Made by a program: the position numbers and the translations under genes. Source: Sipunculus nudus (taxonomy: Eukaryota; Annelida; Sipuncula; Golfingiida; Sipunculidae). From it: DNA of 64,000 nucleotides. This document shows, in pieces, positions 40,401-48,724 of the stretch (position 1 is its first letter; each line of letters begins with the position of its first letter). The notes under the pieces are model-generated. The model was not told the origin of the DNA and ran no database searches. It saw nothing but the letters and a program-made list of their open reading frames with translations. The stretch lies in the NCBI GenBank assembly GCA_026874595.1, contig CM049306.1, positions 79,386,142 through 79,450,141 on the forward strand, given 5' to 3'.

Positions 40401-41982
40401 GGAGGCTAATAATTCACAAGAGCAAAATATCCTTCTCAGATACAAATATGTGAGAAAAAAATGATTTTCCTATATATTCAAAATATCCCAAGAATAACAT
40501 ACACTCTTTGAAGTGTATAATGCATATGTATGGCCCTTGTACCTTAAGTATAAAACTGTTTCTGCAGCATTCTGCTGTTTAGCAGTGGTGTGGTTAGGCA
40601 AGATTTGATTCATATACTGCCATAGTATACTGGTATTTGTGCTGTGTGTGGGAAAAAGCACCTTCAGAACTTGTGTTGCTTATTGAATTGATACCTGGCC
40701 CCTTTTTGGCATCGTTCCAACAAGGTGAGATTGGTGCAGCTACCCCAACTCAGGGGCCTGCAGCTCATGAACATTTTTACTGGATCTGTTGTAGGTATAA
40801 AAGTGACAAGTATCACAGTGTATGAAACAGTGCCAGACCCACACCTCAAGGCCACACTTCACAAGCTCTTTAAATCAAAGGTAGGTCATTCTCTTTACTG
40901 GGATGTGGTTTCATTTATTAATACATTGAAGTAATGCAATTAAATTATTAACTTATTTTTTCTTTGATTTTTTTATACTTTTATTATTTAAGCATAAACA
41001 TTTTTTTTAATTCAAAATCTTTGTGTTTTTATTTATAATTTGAGACTTAGTTCTTGAAGGCAATCCTGGACTATCCATATTGAATGGTACTAATTAAAGT
41101 TGAATAATTTAGTTTTAAATGTATTTTAAATTTCACAGGTTGTTTCAGTTGATTTACATTTTTAAAGTTTTCATATTCTGCCTTGTCTGCTGAAATTTTA
41201 ATATTTCTTCATTCTTTTATCTTTTAATTAATGTCCTCAAATATTTCCAGCTGACAGGACTTTAATTCTCTGTAGGTTTATTCCAGTACCCATTCTCCAT
41301 GTGAACAGTTGGATGTATCTCCCAAATCCCCAGTATCATGAATTTCGTTCAGAAACATTCAGATTTCTTTTTAGTTATGTATAAACCCATGTTAGAGTCA
41401 AAATATCTGTGTAAACTCCAAAGTGTCTTATTGTGACTGTTTTCTGGAAACCTCAGTTTCTTCCTGAAAGCCATTTCAGACATTCCCAGTATTAAAATTA
41501 CTAATGCAAGATGCCTTGTGGACAATATATTGTGAGACTACATTATAATGACTTTCCATCTTTAAGTTTCATGGTCTTAAAACATTTCTTTATTGGATGC
41601 ATCCTTAAAATGTTACAAATTTAAACTTTATTGCTACAAACAGCTGGCATACCAGCAGTCTCACAGATTTGATTGATTTCCATTGATGCTTCAAACTTTT
41701 GGTTCTTTATTAAGTTAGAAAACAGTAATATATTAGTTAAGTTTGTGGTTCACTTTAAGGGCTGCTTAAACTTAATGTATTGTTTCATTTGTATTATTTT
41801 AATGTTCAGAGTAAATGTTAAAAATACTGAAAAAAATATTGTTGTTAAAAAGATTCACAAAATTAGTTCTTGTTTTCTAATTTTAGGGCTTTCCCAAGTT
41901 CATTGTATACTTCAGCCCCTCAGGAGTTCAATCCACATATTCAGTTCTTCAAGAAATTGCAGTGCCCTCTGATAGCTGGAAG
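10359..41982 (+). CDS. UROS: Uroporphyrinogen-III synthase, seven coding exons (3' end uncertain)
   Basis: Converts hydroxymethylbilane to uroporphyrinogen III, the fourth step of haem synthesis, in the cytosol. The joined exons (84+169+66+75+84+86+96 nt) give 220 codons without a stop. Segments that align with animal UROS: PVLSFTF and GIIFTSQRAAQAV (first domain), RAYVVGMATG (hinge), CGNAQALAE, YLFPCGNLAKETLPKLL, SITVYETVPDP and VYFSPSGVQSTYSVLQEI. Human UROS is 265 residues, so about 45 C-terminal residues are missing; a candidate end exon lies at 44688. Intron phases run 0, 1, 1, 1, 1, 0. The start at 10359 fits the short N-terminal beta strand of the family. Introns of 2.6, 0.9, 4.1, 5.9, 16.5 and 1.0 kb hold most of the transposons. 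HemD-type folds lack strongly conserved catalytic residues, so assignment rests on overall similarity, which is high across every exon. Confidence 0.93.
10443..11099. other. UROS intron 1, first part: decayed repeat sequence
   Basis: Matches to the GGACCTCTGACCTTTCCT and 'CTCAGGAGTGGTTT' motifs of the CTAG-type Helitron minisatellites are visible around 10610, 10685 and 10805. They are too decayed for borders. Confidence 0.5.
11100..12321 (+). mobile_element. Type 3 Helitron-like element remnant, 5' end not found
   Basis: Ends GTCAGCTGAGAGTCATGACC...GGGTCACTTG at 12321, the same terminus as 33537. Inside are about four diverged units of the ~340-bp minisatellite seen at 31225-33537, marked by AGCTTCTAACTTGAC or AATCTTCTAACTTGAC (11445, 12140), ACCCATATCC (11510, 11856) and the palindrome-like GGTGGCACCACC (about 11334). 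No TTAGCTCAGCTGAC start is visible, so the 5' part is lost or diverged. Confidence 0.65.
12998..13166 (+). CDS. UROS: UROS coding exon 2
   Basis: Acceptor GATGCACCAG|GCTCTT; 56 codons plus one base; donor AATG|GTAATT (phase 1). Carries PVLSFTF, DDFSGIIFTSQRAAQAV, the most conserved part of the first domain. Confidence 0.92.
13904..13931. other. Perfect 11-bp stem hairpin
   Basis: GAATCCTCTAA, loop ATTATA, TTAGAGGATTC. Lies in UROS intron 2. It may be the fused ends of a tiny inverted-repeat element; nothing else supports a function. Confidence 0.6.
14103..14168 (+). CDS. UROS: UROS coding exon 3
   Basis: Acceptor TTTCCTTGTAG|AAGATG; encodes DVAKSWQGKRAYVVGMATGT, matching the hinge VYVVGNAT region of human UROS; donor GCAG|GTAATA, phase 1. 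Confidence 0.9.
14290..14570. repeat. Degenerate array of TTCATTCTTCATA / CATGAATATTCAT
   Basis: Short repeats built on CATGAATATTCAT and TTCTTCATAC recur about every 25-60 bases. Directly abuts a truncated Helitron copy on its right. Confidence 0.65.
14570..16416 (+). mobile_element. CTAG-ended Helitron-like element with 277-bp palindromic minisatellite (5' truncated)
   Basis: The 3' end is ...TAGTCGCCGGTTGACTAC then CCATATTCTAG|TTTT. A 5-bp stem (16388-16392 with 16400-16404) stands 8 nt before CTAG, and the next base is T. Known: canonical Helitrons end in CTRR, preceded by a hairpin, and insert before T. Inside, GGTGGCGCCACC or near variants fall at about 15556, 15704, 15833, 15980, 16110 and 16256, spaced 148, 129, 147, 130, 146, i.e. 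a dimeric unit of about 277 bp. The left part (14581-15560) matches 42801-43470 but starts later, so the 5' end is lost. No rep/helicase gene is seen. Open frames on the minus strand are repeat-derived. Confidence 0.75.
15225..15290. repeat. TCTAGAC palindrome cluster
   Basis: GTCTAGACGTCTAGAC (15244-15259) is a perfect 16-bp palindrome; a second TCTAGACGTCTAGA lies at 15266-15279. The related copy at about 43340-43410 has the imperfect TCTAGACATCTAGAC form repeated. Confidence 0.85.
16928..17329 (+). mobile_element. tRNA-derived SINE
   Basis: The head GGCTTCTGTGGCTCAGGGGT resembles a tRNA 5' half with an A box (TGGCTCAGGGG). A B-box-like GAGTTTGAATCTC follows 45 bases later. The body is about 250 bp and the 3' end is TGAGGTGGTTACCTGAACC plus an A-rich tail. 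A related 3' end occurs at about 30085-30170. Not a tRNA gene: the arms do not pair properly and the unit has a SINE body and A-tail. It sits in UROS intron 3; a 111-codon minus-strand open frame over it is not a gene. Confidence 0.75.
17640..18050 (+). repeat. Tandem repeat, two units of about 135-145 bp, after a CCGTC tract
   Basis: Two parallel blocks share AACTCAACAACAACTT, TTCACAGGGATGATT, GGTACCTATGA/AGTACCTATGA, GGCTCCAGACCTATC and AATTCCAATATGGC. They are preceded by CCGTC-type short repeats (17675-17705). In UROS intron 3; no coding meaning. Confidence 0.75.
18314..18388 (+). CDS. UROS: UROS coding exon 4
   Basis: Acceptor TTTTTGTTGCAG|TGAAG; encodes KKLCFETLGEECGNAQALAE then RIIS; donor CTG|GTGGGT, phase 1. 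The CGNA motif matches human TCGNAEKLAE. A later GT at 18393 would break the frame to exon 5. Confidence 0.9.
18986..23959 (+). mobile_element. Type 1 Helitron-like element, interrupted by a type 2 element
   Basis: The type 1 parts are 18986-20163 and 23307-23959 (about 1.83 kb joined). They start TTAGCTCAGCTGACTATAAG and end GTGACCCATAGGTCCCTTG, and are closely similar to 2568-4502. Junction: the intact copy reads GATATA-TTTTT-GTGG (about 3840), while here the left side has TTT before the insert's TTAGC and the right side has TT then GTGG. The whole nest fills most of UROS intron 4, in the same orientation as the gene. Confidence 0.8.
20164..23306 (+). mobile_element. Type 2 Helitron-like element inserted in the type 1 element
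   Basis: About 3.14 kb, uninterrupted. Starts TTAGCTCAGCTGAC, CCGT tract at about 20218-20270, ends GACCCATGGGTCCCTTG. Collinear with 2012-2567 plus 4503-7187, differing by small indels. For example, a ~60-bp repeated stretch near 6060-6120 is missing around 22236. No open frame with recognisable homology. Confidence 0.8.
24250..24333 (+). CDS. UROS: UROS coding exon 5
   Basis: Acceptor GTATATTACAG|ATTGTG; encodes CGSKKGHYLFPCGNLAKETL then PKLLTDS; donor TCAG|GTAAAT, phase 1. LFPCGNL-K-E-LPK is a hallmark stretch shared with human UROS. Confidence 0.94.
24831..25006. mobile_element. pogo/Tigger-like MITE, 176 bp
   Basis: Terminal inverted repeat CAGTGGAAGCCC / GGGGTTCCACTG, bordered by TA on both sides (24829-24830, 25007-25008). 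The interior has GTGGTCGTAATT-type repeats. Known: CAGT-type ends plus TA duplication fit Tc1/mariner-pogo elements. No transposase. In UROS intron 5. Confidence 0.8.
25684..27650 (+). mobile_element. Diverged CTAG-type Helitron relative (5' part and minisatellite)
   Basis: Opens with AGCGAACCTTTGAG (compare AGCGAACCTGTGAG at 42641 and AGCGAATCTGTGAG at 43482), then repeats resembling 14590-15100 (TTCACAGAAAT.ATC, ACCAAATTTT). From about 27000 come CTCAGTGCAG and decayed GGTGG..CCAC units (27310, 27440). No clear CTAG terminus. Confidence 0.55.
27651..29712. other. Intronic sequence, nothing recognised
   Basis: Part of UROS intron 5. No coding similarity, terminal repeats or RNA gene seen on either strand. 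Confidence 0.55.
29713..29888. mobile_element. pogo/Tigger-like MITE, 176 bp
   Basis: CAGTGGAACCTG at the left and CAGGTTTCACTG at the right, bordered by TA on both sides. Same length and same terminal motif as 24831-25006, but the interior (AAGACCAC repeats) is different in sequence. No transposase. Confidence 0.8.
29945..30175 (+). mobile_element. Degenerate SINE-like copy
   Basis: Begins near GGGTACCTCAGTGGTAAGAC (A-box-like) and ends with TGGAATTCTGCC... and GGAGGTGGTTACC..AACCAAAA, the 3' end shared with the SINE at 16928-17329. The middle does not align. Confidence 0.45.
30176..31224. other. Intronic sequence with MITE fragments
   Basis: TACAGTGGAACCTCTCC at about 30570 and AATGGAACCTGTCCCAGTGG at about 31166 look like ends of CAGTGG-type MITEs, but I could not pair them. 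A 130-codon minus-strand open frame here (30386-30778) overlaps this material and matches no family I know. Confidence 0.4.
31225..33537 (+). mobile_element. Type 3 Helitron-like element with ~340-bp internal tandem repeats
   Basis: Starts TTAGCTCAGCTGACTGAAAT and ends GTCAGCTGAGTGTCATGACC...GGGTCACTTG. The 5' hairpin, short TGTCCGTCG tract and 3' inverted GTCAGCTGAG plus near-palindrome GACCCATGGGTC match types 1 and 2. Inside are about six units marked by CTGGACC(T/A)AGAATCTTCATT at about 31331, 31670, 32077, 32417, 32762 and 33103. Spacing is about 340, except 407 where a ~68-bp block (from about 31740) is itself duplicated. Each unit carries a version of GGTGGCGCCACC (exact at about 31976). 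Non-coding. Confidence 0.78.
33640..34397 (+). mobile_element. CTAG-ended Helitron fragment with ~137-bp tandem repeats
   Basis: GTTGACCTCTGACCCTTCCT opens the block. Four units with AATGCTAAAATGATGTTAA or variants follow at about 33711, 33845, 33981 and 34127. The end is CATGCCTCACTTCACC...GTAGTCGC...CCATATTCTAG at 34397, followed by T, the same terminus as 16416. Confidence 0.65.
34398..36051. other. Intronic sequence, nothing firm
   Basis: Possible MITE end near 34485 (GAAGTCTCACTGAAC). Otherwise no coding similarity, RNA gene or bordered repeat. Confidence 0.45.
36052..36590 (+). mobile_element. Short type 3 Helitron-like derivative, 539 bp
   Basis: Starts TTAGCTCAGCTGACATTCG and ends CAGCTGAGCATCATGAGCC...GGGTCACTTG. 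It keeps one minisatellite unit (GGTGGTGCCACC at about 36210) and has a poly-C run (about 36076-36095) just inside the 5' end. Internal deletion of the longer 31225-33537 type is the simplest reading. Confidence 0.7.
36591..38690. other. Intronic sequence, nothing recognised
   Basis: AT-rich, no coding similarity and no bordered repeat. Confidence 0.5.
38691..39460 (+). repeat. Decayed GGTGGCGCCACC-type minisatellite
   Basis: Units with TTGTGGCACCACCTAC (38711), ATCTCAGGAATGGTTTGAAT.. (38787), GGTGGCAACACCTAC (38846), CTCAGGAGTGGTTTGGC (39172) and ACTGGTGGCACTGCCTAC (39233). Same family as 15560-16416; no end identified. Confidence 0.6.
39461..40794. other. UROS intron 5, distal part, nothing recognised
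   Basis: No coding similarity or repeat border. The intron ends with TCTGTTGTAG at 40794. Confidence 0.5.
40795..40880 (+). CDS. UROS: UROS coding exon 6
   Basis: Acceptor TCTGTTGTAG|GTATAA; encodes IKVTSITVYETVPDPHLKAT then LHKLFKSK; donor AAAG|GTAGGT, phase 0. SITVYETV-P aligns with human SITVYQTVAHP. Confidence 0.93.
41887..41982 (+). CDS. UROS: UROS coding exon 7
   Basis: Acceptor TTTTCTAATTTTAG|GGC; encodes GFPKFIVYFSPSGVQSTYSV then LQEIAVPSDSWK; donor AAG|GTAAGG, phase 0. VYFSPSGV matches human TFFSPSGL. Confidence 0.93.
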
Positions 41983-42640
41983 GTAAGGGAAAATCATTTC
42001 CAGTTTTATACACCTGTCTGATACAGTCTGTCTGTATGTCTGCCCATTAATTTTCAATATTGCTGTGATAACTTACCAGTAATTTGATGGATTTTCAATC
42101 TAACTACTTTCCAATACATTATCTTGCCAAAGTTTAATTATATGCAAAATCCATGCAGAATTAATGAGATCATCAATCATGAAGAACCTTTGTGGTGTCA
42201 TGGTGATAACTTTTCAGGAATATGATGTATTTTGATGAAACACAAGAGAAATATAAACCAGTATATAATATCTTGCCTAAGTTTTATTCTTGGCCAAATC
42301 CAAAGATTTTTTATAAGGTCAGAGGTCACCAGACATTGGTGCAGCTGTGTTGACCTACCAAATATCTGGATTTTCCTGAAAATCATTATAAATATTTACC
42401 AATAGTTTATCACCTTAATTTGATTATTGGCTAAATCCATGCATATTTAAAGAGGTCAGAGGTCACCAGATTTCTTGATGGTATTGCTGTGATAATTGGA
42501 AATTTAATATTTAATGATATTCAGTGTGAATGTTTAACCATAGAACTTAATTCCCCAGTTCAACTGTTGGCAAAATCTGTGCATATTTAATAAGGTCAAA
42601 AGATGTATGACAGGTGTATTATGTACTAATAGCTCTTGTT

Positions 42641-44560
42641 AGCGAACCTGTGAGCTTATGCTATGGTGCAGCATCGTCTGTCTGCTGTCAGCCGTCGGCC
42701 ATCTGCAGTCCAGGGATGGCTTCCCACCGTCCATGGCTGTAAGTCAGAAACTGTCGGAGCTAGCAGCTCCAAATTACATGTAAGAATTAGTCACATGTGA
42801 AACTTGGTGCCCTGGAGCTTATTATTGGGTATCTACATTAATTTAGATTTTATAGAGAAAAAGCTTGAAAACCTTTAAAAATCTTCTTCTCTGAAACTGT
42901 CCAGCCAAATGATCCAATATTTCACAGAAATGTTCCTTGAAATGTTCCTGGAGCTGTCATCACCAAATTTTATGCCAATGTTTTTCACACGAGTCATATC
43001 TGAAATTGAGGAATTGGTGGTTCCACCTACATTGATCTGTTTTTTACAAGCAAAAATGTTATTTTAGACTCTTCTAGCTTATACACTGTTTTATGATGAA
43101 ACTGTTAAGCTGATTGGTTTAAACTTTACAAGAATTATTCTATGGTAGGGTTCTGCCATTTTTATAAGAATCTGAGATTGGGTAAATGCAGCTTTAAAAA
43201 AACAGTGTAGACGATTGAAAAAGGCTTTCTGTGTTTGAAAACAGATTTGACAACATGCCCAGTTTCAGCAGCCAAGTCAAGAGGTCACTCAGTACAACCA
43301 GGTGGGGTCCAGACATCACCATGGCAACTGACCTGGCTCTGTCTGGTGTCTAGACACATTGTCTAGACATCTAGACACAGTGTCTAGACATCTAGACACA
43401 TCATCTAAACACAGAATGTCCAGATTAGAATCATTGGAACTATATTTTCAACTGTTTGAAAAAACTTGGTTTGCATTTTTAGCGAATCTGTGAGCTTATG
43501 CAATGGTGTGGCGTCGTCCGTATTCTGTTGTCCGTCGTGCGTCATAGCTATCTCAAAAAGGGAAGGAGCTAGCATCACTAAATTTTTTGCAAAAATTTGT
43601 CATCTAAAAAATTCTATCAGATTTTGCTTATTTCTTGGCTAACTGCATTTTCTTAGATTTTATAGGGAAGAAGCTAAAAAACATTAAAAAATATTCTTCT
43701 CCGAAACCATGCTGCCAAATTGTCCATTCATCTGTTCCAATAATCCTCCCTGGTAAAAAGAACATATCCAAAATACCCTGACTGATACATCCTCGTTGTA
43801 TCTGCCAAAACAGAGTTTTGGATAGCTGTATAACAAACACTAAAAATGGAGGAGCCACCTGCAACCATTTTTGCACAGCATCCATCTGTTCATCTGCCTT
43901 GGGATAAAATCACTCATATCTCGGCAGTGGTTGGACTTATCCACCTGAAATTTTACACGTTTATACATCCTAGACAGCTTTTTTTATTTTGTGACAGGTG
44001 GCACCACCTTCATTCCCATTTACACTGCAGACATCCAAGCTCATATCTCGGAAACCGTTTGGCCGATTGTGCCAAATTTTGCATGTGTAAAGATCTCGCA
44101 TAGCTCTTTATCATACACAAACAGGTGGCGCCACCTTCATTCACGTTTACACTGCAGACATCCAAGCTCATATTTCGTGAACCTTTTGACCGAATTTTGC
44201 ATGTGTAAGCTCTCTATCATGTGCAAAACTGGTGGCACCACCTGCAACCATTTTTGCACAGCATCCATCTGTTCATCTGCCTTGGGATAAAATCACTCAT
44301 ATCGTGGCAGTGGTTTGACATATCTGCCTGAAATTTTGCATGTTAATACATCTTGGATAGCTTTATCGAATATGTGGCAGGTGGCGCCACCTACTTTTAT
44401 GTTTAAGCTGAAGACAATCAGGCTTATATCTCAGGACTGGTTTGACATATCCCCCTGAAATTTTGCATATGTATATATCTAATGTAGCTCCTAATCATAT
44501 ACAAAATTGGTGGCACCAATTAAAACAGATTTATGGGAATAGACGTTTTGCTTTCTATTA
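42641..44560 (+). mobile_element. CTAG-type Helitron copies with GGTGGCGCCACC minisatellite
   Basis: Two 5'-type starts are visible: AGCGAACCTGTGAGCTTATG (42641) and AGCGAATCTGTGAGCTTATG (43482). The second appears inserted in, or follows, a copy that matches 14581-15330. Minisatellite palindromes at about 43998, 44124, 44230 and 44382. Lies in the putative last intron of UROS. No CTAG end found. Confidence 0.65.
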
Positions 44561-44687
44561 TCTTCATATTGTGTTAAACTTATGAAGTATTATTCAGTGG
44601 GATATGTAAATTAAACATTGTAAACTTACATAGTCTATCTAGTATATTGGGTAGACAGTGATGCCTGTTCTTGTCTTCCTGTCACAG

Positions 44688-44759
44688 GAAGTGAAGCAGA
44701 AAAAAATGTGTATTGGTCATATGAAGGTTCGAGCCTATACAGTGGAAGGATTTCACTAA
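44688..44759 (+). CDS. UROS: Candidate UROS terminal exon
   Basis: A strong acceptor (TGTTCTTGTCTTCCTGTCACAG) precedes 23 in-phase codons and TAA: EVKQKKMCIGHMK then VRAYTVEGFH. There is weak likeness to the start of the human last exon (IKFAAIGPTTARALAAQG): V/I-K, I-G, RA, and G-F. But the conserved PTT is absent and the usual ~25 further residues are missing. AATAAA at 44877-44882 would serve as polyadenylation signal. Either a shortened alternative end or a chance fit; the true last exon may lie right of the window. Confidence 0.33.
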   Translation, partial: EVKQKKMCIGHMKVRAYTVEGFH

Positions 44760-44876
44760 GACTACTACAGGCTAGTAGCCACACTGCCATGTGCACCAGT
44801 TTTCCTGGTCAACTGAGCAAAATATACCAGGATCTGATTCAGACTTTTATGTGTTTATATAAATGCAGGAAATATC

Positions 44877-44882
44877 AATAAA
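44877..44882 (+). terminator. AATAAA polyadenylation hexamer after candidate last exon
   Basis: 118 bases after the TAA at 44759. AATAAA is common by chance in AT-rich DNA, so this only matters if the candidate exon is real. Confidence 0.3.
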
Positions 44883-46525
44883 TACAAAGCTAGAGATGTG
44901 TGTCACAGTTCACACACTTTGTTTTCTCAGTCAGAATAAACAAAATGCCCTGTTTCATGAGAGAAAAAAAAACTTAAAAGAAACATTATGCTGGTCTAGA
45001 TGACATCCAAAATTTAAAGAATAATCTTCCTTGGATGTTGCCCTTACTCTCCATAAATTTCATGTTAAGCCATCCATTTCAGTTAGATAATTGCCAATAG
45101 ACCAACAAAGTAACCAACCAACCCATGATGAAAGAAACCCCAGTTGATACCTTCCCTTGGATTGTGGGATTGCTAGTGTGTCCTGTCTGTATGTTTTTTT
45201 TTACTAAAACTGATGCAGGGTACCAATCACTTTCACATAACATAAATTCACATCACAGATGGTAAATGTTACATGGGGATTTCACCCACTCCTACTAGAT
45301 GAAAGATGATACCGCATTGATTTTACGGAAGTGGATTCCATGTACATAACTGAGATTTCACAATGATACCTCCCAGATGTAACAGTTATCTGAGACTCAA
45401 AAAAGTCCCTGCCTGAATTCCCATTCAGGGCACCTTGGTTTTCATGGATATTATTTATTTATATGTGTATGATTTTATATACTTGCCAGCATCAGCACCT
45501 GTCTGCTAATGACATCTAAGTTAATTGTTTATTAGGTTGTAAGGGGACAAGCAGGCAGGTGGCTAGTTAAAAGAAACATTACAGGAGCCTTGACCTTAGT
45601 GAGTTAAGTGCCGTAGACAGCTGTTGAGTCTTTATGGTAACATAAAGATGGTAAAAAAAATGACAATACAAAACCACTAGATCCATGTGCCAGTTTCTTA
45701 ACTTTCAACTCATTTTTGTTTATGAAACAAGCTATGGTACCTGGATAAGCCAAAGTACACATATTTGAAATCAAGGGTTTTATTCAGTTTATAATTTTCA
45801 CTCTCTAGAAAACCATAAAATAATTTGTTTTTACAGCATAACAGTTTCTGGTTAACCAGCAATAAATATAGAATATTTTATACATAAATTTCTTTCATTA
45901 ATATACATGGCTGTCTTCTGTATTTCATATATAATTTAAAGTCAAAAGGAAACAAGCATTGTGTTCATAACAAGACCTTGTCAGTCAGCATTATTACATT
46001 TGTCTTGTTCATCTTTTGAGCTCACCTGTCTATAGGTCTGTTGAGGATATGCCATGGTGATGAAGCATCTGTTCATCCTTCAGGTGTCCATCCACACTTT
46101 ACAAAAATTCTTCTTCTCCTTTATTTCCTAATTGATTTTGAATTTGTTTCTTTTATCTGATGTGGTTAGGAGTGTAGTTTTAGTATTTTTTTTTCATCTC
46201 ATTGGGATACATGTAGGCACAATATTTTAAAATTGTTTCTAGCAAAGTTTATCAAAATTTTCAGTCACAAAAAAAATGCTTCTTCTCACATACAGCTTGG
46301 CCAATTTAGAGTCTGCTTGTTTTAAATTATCTGATTTGGATTTGAAACTTTCTTCTCAACTTTTGCACAGAATTTTAAACCTGCAGTTGGGGCCTCCTAA
46401 GATACCAACTTTATGTGATGAAAAATCCCCTCCTTGCACCTTGTAAAAATTGCATGTTACAGGGGTGCTTGATGAGCACAATGTCATTGACATTCTGGTT
46501 TTAACCCCAAAGTAAAATTAAATCA
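44883..46525. other. No recognised feature
   Basis: AT-rich; no coding similarity or bordered repeat. Confidence 0.5.
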
Positions 46526-46834
46526 TTAGGAAAAAAAAAAATTAAAGGTATGGTTCTCAGGCACCGCCCTTGTCAAGTTCAATCCCAGCATCAAAAATTT
46601 TGATTTTTGATTTTCATCTTTCCAGAAGATAATAGACAATTTTCATAATGTTTTCCTTTGTTATGTAGTGCTTTTACTTGTTTAGAAAAAAACAATTATG
46701 TTATTATCATTCTTTTCCTAGATCATATGACAATTTTATCAAAACATACAAAAAAGGTAATTAATAAAAATGCCCGCCTGCACTGATTTCTAAAAAAAAG
46801 TGCCTGAGAACCAAACCTTTTTTTTTTTACCTTA
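46526..46834. mobile_element. MITE with GGTTCTCAGGCAC terminal repeats, copy 1
   Basis: Left TTAGG-A(n)-AAAGGTATGGTTCTCAGGCAC; right GTGCCTGAGAACCAAACC-T(n)-ACCTTA. About 310 bp. Interior shares TGTGCTTTTACTTGTTTAG-type text (TAGTGCTTTTACTTGTTTAG) and CGCCTGCA with copy 2 at 54156. Superfamily not assigned. Confidence 0.75.
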
Positions 46835-48009
46835 TATGGGAAAAGTCTGCATATTCTCACATTGGACCTTTTATGTTTTCCTCAAATTCAGCAATTAAGC
46901 TGGACTTTTAAATTTGAAAGACTACAAATAGTACAGAATCATTGTACTTACATCAAACACAAGATGAATACATCACACATAATATTTCATACAAGTCTCA
47001 CTAGATGGCAGCAGTAGATGTAGCTGAGTGGATCTGCATTCTGAATGAGAAACACAATCCCAGTTGGTCATAGCCAAATCAGTGGAAAGTAGTCCAATAC
47101 CTTAGTCTCATAAACATTATATTCTTTACTTTTCTGTTCTTCTTGATAAAATCAGATCTCAACAATGATTTTCCTATATTATTTTACTGATTTATTGATC
47201 TGGTTTCATCAAATTACACTCTGATTATCATGGAAACTTCAAATTCAGTATTCAGTTACCTATGTGCAAGTTCTCATCTTATACCTGATACAAGATCAAA
47301 GAACTCAACCTCTTTTGTCTGTGCTCATGGCAGAAAAACCATGTTCTCATTATGGAAGTAGTCCATTCCTGCATTTCTTATGGCAATCCAGTCCGTATTT
47401 ATTTTATGTATTTTATTTTACTAATAATAATATATAAAGTGCTAATATCCAAAATGAACACATGCTCAGTGATGCAGATAAAATGTACAAAATGTATATT
47501 CATTCTTAAAATTAGTAATGAATACAGAGTTGGTAAAAGATTGTTCATTTACATATACACCCAGTAAGATGTTAAAGAACAGTCTAATATTAATCTTAAT
47601 TGCCATCACATACTTGGAATAAAACAGATGCTAAAGCTAAGAAAGTTTAAAACATAAGATAAGAGAGTTACATCAGAAACTCTCAGCTATTTAACATTCT
47701 CAAATTAAAGTTCAAATATATCAGTCAAATAAAAAGGCATTAAATGTCATTAAACTAGTATTAAAGGAGCAGATAGAATGTACTGTGCAAAGATATACAG
47801 ATATATTGTTCTACAAATTAGGCCTTGCCACACCAAACCATTGGTCACCATTTGTCAGTTTACTATTTTTCTTAAGAAGGAGGAATTAACAGTATTCAGT
47901 GCTTTCAAATATTTTGTTTTAATCCTTTAGCAAGAACTTCAAATAAAAAATGATATTATCTTCAGATAATCATGTATTTTTGGAATTACTGTATTAAAAA
48001 AAACAAAAG
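46835..48009. other. No recognised feature
   Basis: AT-rich, no coding similarity. Immediately left of the DIRS-type element. Confidence 0.5.
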
Positions 48010-48028
48010 TTTTATTACGTTAACATAA

Positions 48029-48186
48029 TTGTGAGCTGTTTCTGTATTAATGAGAATTTTCTCTGTTAAAGTTTATACGCCAGAGTAAGCCAACCGAAAA
48101 TTTTCCCTTATTGGGCCTATTATCGCCCATCCCGCCTCGTTCCCGTGTATCTAGGTCACACTTCCGTTACCCATAATCACATTTTC
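48029..48186 (+). repeat. DIRS left inverted terminal repeat
   Basis: Nearly perfect reverse complement of 53387-53543; includes GGCCTATTATCGCCCATCCC and TAGGTCACACTTCCGTTACC. Confidence 0.9.
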
Positions 48187-48302
48187 TTCTGGCGTTCGCC
48201 ATGATGGACGTGTGATCCCGCTCTGCGAGATTCGTCCACTGTTGGGTTTGTACTAATGAGTTTGCCAACTGAACTGTAAGTTGTCTTCTTTTTCCCTTGC
48301 CC

Positions 48303-48475
48303 GCCATGGAGAACCCCACTTATTGTGGCTCTTGTGGTTCTTAATCCCGGTTGGGACTCCCACCCCCCTTGTTTTCGTTGCCGCTCCAACATTGACTCCT
48401 GCCGTGTTCCGGCTGATCCTTGTTTTCACTGCCAGACTTGGACGTCTGACCAGTGGGCCCTTTCCCGGATTGGGC
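48303..48475 (+). pseudogene. Cys-rich start of DIRS Gag-like ORF (broken)
   Basis: ATG at 48306 followed by ENPTYCGSCGS and a stop; a frame change continues with PPCFRCRSNIDSCRVPADPC then FHCQTWTSDQW. The repeated Cys-x2-Cys spacing resembles the zinc-binding N-terminus seen in ORFs of metazoan DIRS elements. Function is inferred from that spacing and position only. Confidence 0.55.
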
Positions 48476-48724
48476 TCATTCCCCGGTACTTGGGGGTTCA
48501 CCCTCCTGTATTCCATTGTCTGACCCCGGGGTTGTCACCGAGGGGGTGGGGAGGGGGGGGCCTACCCTGGTTGGTCCTGTCACCTCTCCAGTGGTTTAGA
48601 CAGTTATATCGTTGAATTCTCATTCACGGAAACGGAATTCTTTCCCCGTTCCCGCGGCCTCCCGTTCTGCCAGCACATCTGCCTATTCCATATTACATTA
48701 TTGTCCCGGGTTTGTTAATCACTT

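Noticed and set aside
48177-48516. Minus-strand open frames in the DIRS element
   Set aside because: Shadows of the GC-rich + strand coding remnants.
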